A program made the position numbers and the translations under genes. Of a stretch of DNA of 64,000 bases, positions 59,196 through 64,000 are shown piece by piece. The notes under the pieces are model-generated. The model searched no databases, was not told the origin of the DNA, and saw only the letters and a list, made by a program, of their open reading frames with translations. The stretch comes from Reyranella sp. GTDB taxonomy: Bacteria > Pseudomonadota > Alphaproteobacteria > Reyranellales > Reyranellaceae. Position 1 is the first letter of the stretch. Every line of letters starts with the position of its first letter. The stretch is from positions 62,001 through 126,000 of the forward strand of contig NZ_JAFKJN010000016.1 in assembly GCF_017305915.1 (NCBI RefSeq). The letters are read 5' to 3'.

Positions 59196-60362
59196 ATGGA
59201 TTTCGAACCGTCCGACGAACAGCAGATGCTGATCGACCAGGTGCGCCGCTACGTGCGCGAGGAGATCATCCCGCTCGAGGCCAAGCTCGATCCCGACGCC
59301 TCGGAGCTGCCGCCCGAGGACTTCAAGCGGCTGACCGAGAAGACCAAGGCGATGGGCCTGTTCGGCATCGACATCCCCAAGGAATTCGGCGGCCCCGACA
59401 TCGACATCGTGACGCGCGTGCTGCTGGCGATCGAGATGGCGCAGCATCGCGCCGGCCTCTACGTGCCCTGCTACGGCACCTTCGGCGGCGCGGGCCTCGC
59501 CCAGATCTTCGAGGCCAACGAGGATCAGAAGGAGCGCTACCTCTATCCGACGCTGCGCGGCGAGAAGAAGGCCTTCTTCGGCCTGACCGAGCCGTCGGGC
59601 GGCAGCGATCCGGCGCGCGCCATCCAGACCAAGGCCGAGCGCAAGGACAATGGCTGGGTGCTGAACGGTGCCAAGATCTTCATCTCCAATGCCGACCGCG
59701 CGCAGTACGGCATCGTGTTCGCGCGCACCGACGCCTCCAAGGGTCGCGCCGGCATCACCTGCTTCATCATCGACAGCGACACGCCGGGCTTCCATGTGCG
59801 GCGCGTGGTGCACACGCTGCGCTCCTCGCACTACGCCACCGAGCTCGAGTTCAAGGACTGCTGGGTGAGCGATCACCAGGTGCTGGGCGAGGTCAACAAG
59901 GGCTTCGCGGTCGCCAACGACCGCCTGACCCGCCAGCGCATCCCCTACGCCGCGGGCTGCATCGGTGTCGCCATCGCCGCCCATGAGATGGCGATCGAAT
60001 GGGCCAAGATGCGCAGCACCTTTGGCGAGAAGCTCGCCAACCGCCAGGCCGTGCAATGGATGCTGGTCGACAACGAGATCGACATCCGCACCGCCAAGCA
60101 CTTCACCCTGGAAGCCGCCGAAAAGGCGCGGCGCGGCCTGCCGTTCCGCATCGAGGCCTCGATCGCCAAGCTGACGGCGTCGGAGGGCGGCGGCCGCGTC
60201 GTCGACCGCGCCATGCAGATCCATGGCGGCATGGGCATGACCAAGGACCTGCCGCTCGAGCGCTGGTACCGCGAGATGCGCATTCGCCGCGTTGGCGAGG
60301 GCCCGAGCGAGGTCCAGCGCATGGTGATCGCCCGCGAGATCCTCGGCAGCAACCTGCGATGA
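59196..60362 (+). CDS. Acyl-CoA dehydrogenase
   Basis: The 388-residue flavoenzyme starts MDFEPSDEQQMLIDQVRRYV and shows the family signatures FFGLTEPSGGSDPARAIQT (FAD/substrate loop), GAKIFISNADRAQ, RQRIPYAAGCIGVA, and the C-terminal QIHGGMGMTKDLPLERWYREMRI. It introduces the trans-2,3 double bond of an acyl-CoA. Its TGA overlaps the ATG of the CoA-transferase gene, so the two are translationally coupled. An in-frame upstream extension through the repeat was discarded. Confidence 0.95.
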   Translation: MDFEPSDEQQMLIDQVRRYVREEIIPLEAKLDPDASELPPEDFKRLTEKTKAMGLFGIDIPKEFGGPDIDIVTRVLLAIEMAQHRAGLYVPCYGTFGGAGLAQIFEANEDQKERYLYPTLRGEKKAFFGLTEPSGGSDPARAIQTKAERKDNGWVLNGAKIFISNADRAQYGIVFARTDASKGRAGITCFIIDSDTPGFHVRRVVHTLRSSHYATELEFKDCWVSDHQVLGEVNKGFAVANDRLTRQRIPYAAGCIGVAIAAHEMAIEWAKMRSTFGEKLANRQAVQWMLVDNEIDIRTAKHFTLEAAEKARRGLPFRIEASIAKLTASEGGGRVVDRAMQIHGGMGMTKDLPLERWYREMRIRRVGEGPSEVQRMVIAREILGSNLR

Positions 60363-61495
60363 GCACCCTCTCGGCAAAGAAGGGGCCGCTCGAAGGCATC
60401 AAGGTCGTCGAGTTCGGCCAGAACCTCGCCGGTCCCTATGCCGGTCAGATCCTGGCGTTCCTCGGCGCCGAGGTGGTGAAGGTCGAGCGACCGGAGGGCG
60501 ACGATGCGCGCAAATGGGGCCCGCCCTTCGTCGAGGGCGACGGGACCGGCTTCATCGCGCTCAACCGCGGCAAGAAATCGATCACCTGCGACCTCGCCAA
60601 TCCGAAGCAGCGCGAGGCGCTGATCGAGCGGATCGGCGCCGCCGACATCTTCGTCCATAACCTGCGCGCCGACGTGCCCGCCAAGTTCGGCATCGACGGA
60701 CCGACGCTGACCCGGAAGTTCCCGCGCCTGATCTATGCCGATCTCGGTGCCTTCGGGCACACCGGGCCCTGGAAGGACCGGCCGGGCTACGAGCCGATCA
60801 TCCAGGCCGTCGCCGGGCTGATCTCGCTGAACGGCGATCCCAGCGGCCCCGAGGCGCGTGTCGGCGTCTCGATCATCGACCTGTCGACCGGCATGTGGAC
60901 GGCGATCGGCATCCTGGCGGCGCTGGCCAAGCGCCATGCGTCAGGCGAAGGCAGCCTGGTCAACACGTCACTCTTCGAGTCGGGGCTGATGTGGGCGTCG
61001 AACCACGTCGCGGGCTACTCCGTGACCGGCAAGATGCCGCCGCGCCAGGGCACCGGCCATCCGACGCTCACGCCCTACCAGGCGTTCGAGTGCAGCGACG
61101 GGCCCTTGATGATCTGCCCCGGCAACGACCGGCTGTGGCGCAAGTTCGCCGACGTGTTGGGCCATCCCGAATGGCCCGACGAGGCGCGCTTCAAGACCAA
61201 CGTGCAGCGCGCCGAGCAGCGCGAGCTCCTGCTCGGCATGATCGCCGACATCATGAGGAAGGAGAGCCGCGCCTTCTGGTCGGCCAAGCTCGATGCCGCG
61301 GGCGTGCCCAACGGCCCGCTCAACACGGTGCCGCAGGTGCTCGAGCTCGCCCAGACCGCGGCGCTCGGCATGTTCGGCCAGCCCTATGCCGGCTCGACCG
61401 CGATCTTCCACGGCCTGCCGCTCTCGATCGACGGCGAGCGCGCCGGCGGGCCCGACAAGGCGCCCAAGATCGGCGAGCACAACGGCAAGGTCTGA
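60359..61495 (+). CDS. Family III CoA-transferase (CaiB/BaiF type)
   Basis: The 378-residue protein has the family III hallmarks LEGIKVVEFGQNLAGPYAGQ, FLGAEVVKVERPEGDDARK and LNRGKKSITCDL. The catalytic Asp is in DLGAFGHTGPW or nearby, and SLVNTSLFES follows. It moves CoA between organic acids. With the dehydrogenase and the upstream hydratase it makes a small CoA-ester catabolic group for an unidentified carboxylic acid. Confidence 0.94.
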   Translation: MSTLSAKKGPLEGIKVVEFGQNLAGPYAGQILAFLGAEVVKVERPEGDDARKWGPPFVEGDGTGFIALNRGKKSITCDLANPKQREALIERIGAADIFVHNLRADVPAKFGIDGPTLTRKFPRLIYADLGAFGHTGPWKDRPGYEPIIQAVAGLISLNGDPSGPEARVGVSIIDLSTGMWTAIGILAALAKRHASGEGSLVNTSLFESGLMWASNHVAGYSVTGKMPPRQGTGHPTLTPYQAFECSDGPLMICPGNDRLWRKFADVLGHPEWPDEARFKTNVQRAEQRELLLGMIADIMRKESRAFWSAKLDAAGVPNGPLNTVPQVLELAQTAALGMFGQPYAGSTAIFHGLPLSIDGERAGGPDKAPKIGEHNGKV

Positions 61496-61515
61496 CGGAT
61501 CGAAAGCATCCGGGC

Positions 61516-62403
61516 ATGACGCGTTTTCTCCTGCCCTGCGTGTGGATCGCCTGGGGTCTGTCCTATCCGCTGATGAGCTGGTCGCTCGAGGCGGTCGACC
61601 TATTCTCGGGCCGCCTCATCATCATGCCGACGTCAGGGTTGATCCTGCTGGCGCTCGGCGTCTGGAACGGCGCGCCGGCCCTGCCCGATCGCCGCCTGTG
61701 GGGCCAGCTCGCGCTGACCGGCCTGTTCAACATGGGCCTCTTCCAGATCTTCCTGATCGCGGGCATCGCCACGCTTGGCCCCAGCCGCACGCCGATCATC
61801 GTCTACACCATGCCGACCTGGTCGGCGCTGCTCGCCGTGTTCGTCCTGAAGGAGCGGATCACGCTGCGCATCGCGTTGTCGCTGGCGCTGAGCCTAGCGG
61901 CCGTCGGCATCATCATCAGCCAGGAAGCGGCCGCCCGGGCCGCGCCCGTGGGCACCCTGCTCACCCTGCTGGCGGCGATCTCCTTCGGCATCGGTACCGT
62001 GCTCACCAAGCGGATGGCGCTCGCCGGCGCCCCCACCATCAACGCAGCCTGGCAGATCCTGCTCGGCACGGCGCCCGTGCTGGTCGTCTGGCTGGTCTTC
62101 GCCCGCGGCGCCTACTTCCATCCCGAGCACGGGCGCGGCCTCGCCGCGCTCGCCTGGCTGATCCTCGTATCGAACGTGCTCGCTTATGCCTGCTGGTTCC
62201 GCATCATCCGCGCGCTACCGGCGGCAGTCGCCGGCCTGACCACGCTGGTGGTGCCGTGCATCGGCTTCGGCAGCAGCGCGCTCATGACGGCGGCGCCGGT
62301 CTCCTGGCTCGATGCGGTCGCGCTGGCGCTGATCATCGCCGCGGTGACGCTGGCGCTCGCCCGGCGCGAGGCGGCCAAATGGCCAAGAGAGGCGAAGACC
62401 TAA
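61516..62403 (+). CDS. EamA/DMT family transporter
   Basis: The 295-residue protein has ten predicted transmembrane helices in two EamA repeats (PTWSALLAVFVLKERITLR ends the first and VPCIGFGSSALMTAAPVSW lies in the second). It is a drug/metabolite-type exporter of unknown substrate. Its 3' end overlaps the convergent IalB-like gene by 4 bp. Confidence 0.92.
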   Translation: MTRFLLPCVWIAWGLSYPLMSWSLEAVDLFSGRLIIMPTSGLILLALGVWNGAPALPDRRLWGQLALTGLFNMGLFQIFLIAGIATLGPSRTPIIVYTMPTWSALLAVFVLKERITLRIALSLALSLAAVGIIISQEAAARAAPVGTLLTLLAAISFGIGTVLTKRMALAGAPTINAAWQILLGTAPVLVVWLVFARGAYFHPEHGRGLAALAWLILVSNVLAYACWFRIIRALPAAVAGLTTLVVPCIGFGSSALMTAAPVSWLDAVALALIIAAVTLALARREAAKWPREAKT

Positions 62404-62987
62404 CGCGGCTCCTTGGCCAGCGCGTCCAGCGCGGGGACCAGTCCGCGCATCGAGAACGGCAGCGCGCCGTCGCGCTCGCCGGCATCCTTGAAAGCGATCT
62501 GCATCGGCTCGCCGCGGCTGCGCAGCAGCTTGAGCAGCTCGACTCCGACCGGCATGTCGGCGAAGCAGCCATTGGGCAGGCAGCGGCGCCACGCCAGGTC
62601 GAAGTGCGGCCCGGTGAGGCCGGGCACGCTGAGCGTCGGGGTGCGGCTGAACGAAACGGCCGGCGGCAGCAGCAGGGTCATCCTGAGCTCGTTCTTGTCG
62701 TAGCCCACGGCGACCTGCGCGACCGGCTGCTGCTGGCCCTGCAGCACCATGGTCTGCACCACCTCGCAGACTCGCGGGCCGGCGTTCTTGTCGCCGGTAC
62801 GCACGCAGCGCAGCACCCAGTCGGCATAGGTCGCGGTGGTCTGCGCCGGATCGGCGGCCGGTGCGGGCGCCGGTTGGGCGGCGGCGGGCTTGGCGGGCGC
62901 GGTCGGGGCTGGCGGAGTCTGGGGCTGCGCCAGAGCCGGCGCAGCGAAAGCAAGCGCGGCCAGCGCGCAGATCGCGGCGCGGCGCAT
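62400..62987 (-). CDS. Invasion-associated locus B (IalB) family protein
   Basis: The 195-residue secreted protein has a signal peptide (MRRAAICALAALAFAAPALA) and a Pro/Ala-rich linker (about 21-50). The IalB domain follows, with YADWVLRCVRTGDKNAGPRVCEVVQ and LAWRRCLPNGCFADMPV. The paired cysteines probably form disulfides. IalB was named in Bartonella, but the family is widespread in free-living alphaproteobacteria, so no virulence role is implied. Its ATG overlaps the upstream gene's stop (TGATG). Confidence 0.92.
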   Translation of the reverse strand: MRRAAICALAALAFAAPALAQPQTPPAPTAPAKPAAAQPAPAPAADPAQTTATYADWVLRCVRTGDKNAGPRVCEVVQTMVLQGQQQPVAQVAVGYDKNELRMTLLLPPAVSFSRTPTLSVPGLTGPHFDLAWRRCLPNGCFADMPVGVELLKLLRSRGEPMQIAFKDAGERDGALPFSMRGLVPALDALAKEPR

Positions 62988-63865
62988 CAACCGGCGAAGC
63001 TCAGGCAATAGTCGCGCACCCGCTCGAGCGGAATGCGCGCATGGCTCTGCACGATGATGAACTTGCCGCCGGGGTCGTTGCCGTTGGGCAGCTGGGCGAG
63101 GCGCTCGAAGTCGTCGGCGCCCCACACACAGGAGGTCTCGGAGAAGAGCTGCGTGTCGTGGAAGTAACTCGGGTCCCAATGGACGTGATAGTCGAACAGG
63201 TTGCCCTTGAGCTCGGCCACCGAAGTGTAGAGCGAGTACTCGGTCCAGGCGATGGAGCCGGGGCGGCGCGCCACCTGGAAACCGAGCGACGTGATCGAAT
63301 CGAACGGGCCCTTGCCGAAATGCACCAGCGCCTGGCGGGTGAGATCGCCGTGCAGGATGTTGGGCGTCACCGACAGGCCGTGGGTGCGCGCGTCGTAGGG
63401 CACGCCGACGATGTCGGCGGCGTTCTTCCACCAGTCGTGGTGGCGCTTGGGCTCCCAGCGCGACAGCGCCCGGCCGTTCTCGACGAAGGTGCAGGCATCG
63501 AAGTCGCCGACGCAGCAGACGTCCGAATCGAGGGTCAGGAAGCCGCCGAAGCCCAGCATCGCCGGCACCTGCAGCTTGATCATCTGCTGCTTGTACCAAC
63601 CGGGCAGCAGATAGAAGCGGCTCAGCGGGCTGAAGAAGTCGCTCTCCGACCGCACCGACACCTCGATGCTGGCGAAGCGCGGCAGGCTGGTGCGCAGCAG
63701 CGAGACATCGTTGCGCGGCGCCACGATCAGCAGCTGGAACGGCTGGCTGTCGCGCCAGTGCTTGGCGAGCGATTCGATCAGCAGACCGGCGCGTTCGAGG
63801 TCACCTCGGCGCTGCAACTTGCGCAGAGCCACGGGCAGGATGGCTTGGCGGATTACTGAAAACAT
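62987..63865 (-). CDS. DUF6492 family protein (glycosyltransferase-like)
   Basis: From ATG 63865 the product has 292 residues. It contains FLTLDSDVCCVGDFD with a DxD-like motif, SRWEPKRHHDWWKNAA and VTPNILHGDLTRQAL. These features suggest a GT-A-like nucleotide-sugar transferase, as proposed for DUF6492 proteins, but the acceptor is unknown. A longer open frame upstream (to 63961) was rejected because the sequence there is low-quality coding. It is coupled to the IalB gene. Confidence 0.8.
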   Translation of the reverse strand: MFSVIRQAILPVALRKLQRRGDLERAGLLIESLAKHWRDSQPFQLLIVAPRNDVSLLRTSLPRFASIEVSVRSESDFFSPLSRFYLLPGWYKQQMIKLQVPAMLGFGGFLTLDSDVCCVGDFDACTFVENGRALSRWEPKRHHDWWKNAADIVGVPYDARTHGLSVTPNILHGDLTRQALVHFGKGPFDSITSLGFQVARRPGSIAWTEYSLYTSVAELKGNLFDYHVHWDPSYFHDTQLFSETSCVWGADDFERLAQLPNGNDPGGKFIIVQSHARIPLERVRDYCLSFAG

Positions 63866-64000
63866 CGGGTCTGCTGTGCGACTATATTTAGGACCAGAGC
63901 CGGTGGTTATCAAATGGTACGGGCCGCAAGACCGTGACGGTGCGGCGGCGCATCGTCTCACGCAGGGTCGTGCGCCAGGCTGTTGATTGCCCCCGTCTAT
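63866..64000. other. Window-end intergenic region
   Basis: This 135-bp stretch upstream of the DUF6492 gene holds an AT-richer segment (around 63880-63890, ACTATATTTAG) that could be part of a promoter. No gene is supported before the window ends. Confidence 0.4.

Overview
The window is high-GC DNA with tightly packed, often ATGA- or TGATG-overlapping genes, and it reads as a chromosome segment of an alphaproteobacterium. The evidence is a complete division and cell wall (dcw) cluster, an aa3-type cytochrome oxidase operon running into thrC and an M16 peptidase, an IalB-family protein, and orphan Bug/TctC and TAXI solute-binding proteins. The organism itself cannot be named from sequence alone; a Reyranella- or Rhodospirillales/Hyphomicrobiales-like bacterium is an inference. 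No insertion sequence, prophage, CRISPR array or tRNA was recognised.

Layout. 1-18094, minus strand: the whole dcw cluster in order mraZ-rsmH-ftsL-ftsI-murE-murF-mraY-murD-ftsW-murG-murC-murB-ddl-ftsQ-ftsA-ftsZ (ftsZ cut by the window edge), preceded by four GGGAT boxes at exact 10-bp spacing that look like the MraZ operator. 18337-21870: a perfect 22-bp palindrome, a desaturase pseudogene with three lesions, the RNase P RNA gene with its own promoter, an AmpD-like amidase, a DjlA-like co-chaperone and a TauE/SafE permease. 21927-28830: uvrB, then two paralogous polytopic membrane proteins separated by relics of the uvrB 3' end and of the neighbouring dioxygenase 3' end, which is the scar of an old tandem duplication. 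28830-40967: GNAT, an Asp/Asn hydroxylase on the other strand, M16 peptidase, thrC, DUF1272, M32 carboxypeptidase, SURF1, ctaE, ctaG, a CoxF-like small protein, ctaB, ctaD and ctaC. 41139-49782: a divergent CpaF-like ATPase, tandem cyclophilins (one exported, one cytoplasmic), an aspartate aminotransferase, a GST, and a transglutaminase / alpha-E / ATP-grasp triad. 49871-62403, plus strand: a reductase, an NTF2-fold protein, a TAXI binding protein, an EF-G paralogue, a probable selenoprotein, an Mpo1-like protein, MsrP, a Bug protein and a CoA-ester catabolic group. 62400-63865, minus strand: an IalB-like protein and a DUF6492 protein.

Most notable observation. The gene at 54932-55366 encodes an exported thioredoxin-like protein whose reading frame carries a single internal TGA at 55052. 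That TGA sits at the first position of a U-G-G-C redox motif. It is followed by a hairpin with a bulged U and a loop GU at the same distances from UGA as in the E. coli fdhF SECIS element. It is therefore a strong candidate for a selenoprotein that ordinary gene callers would truncate to its C-terminal half.
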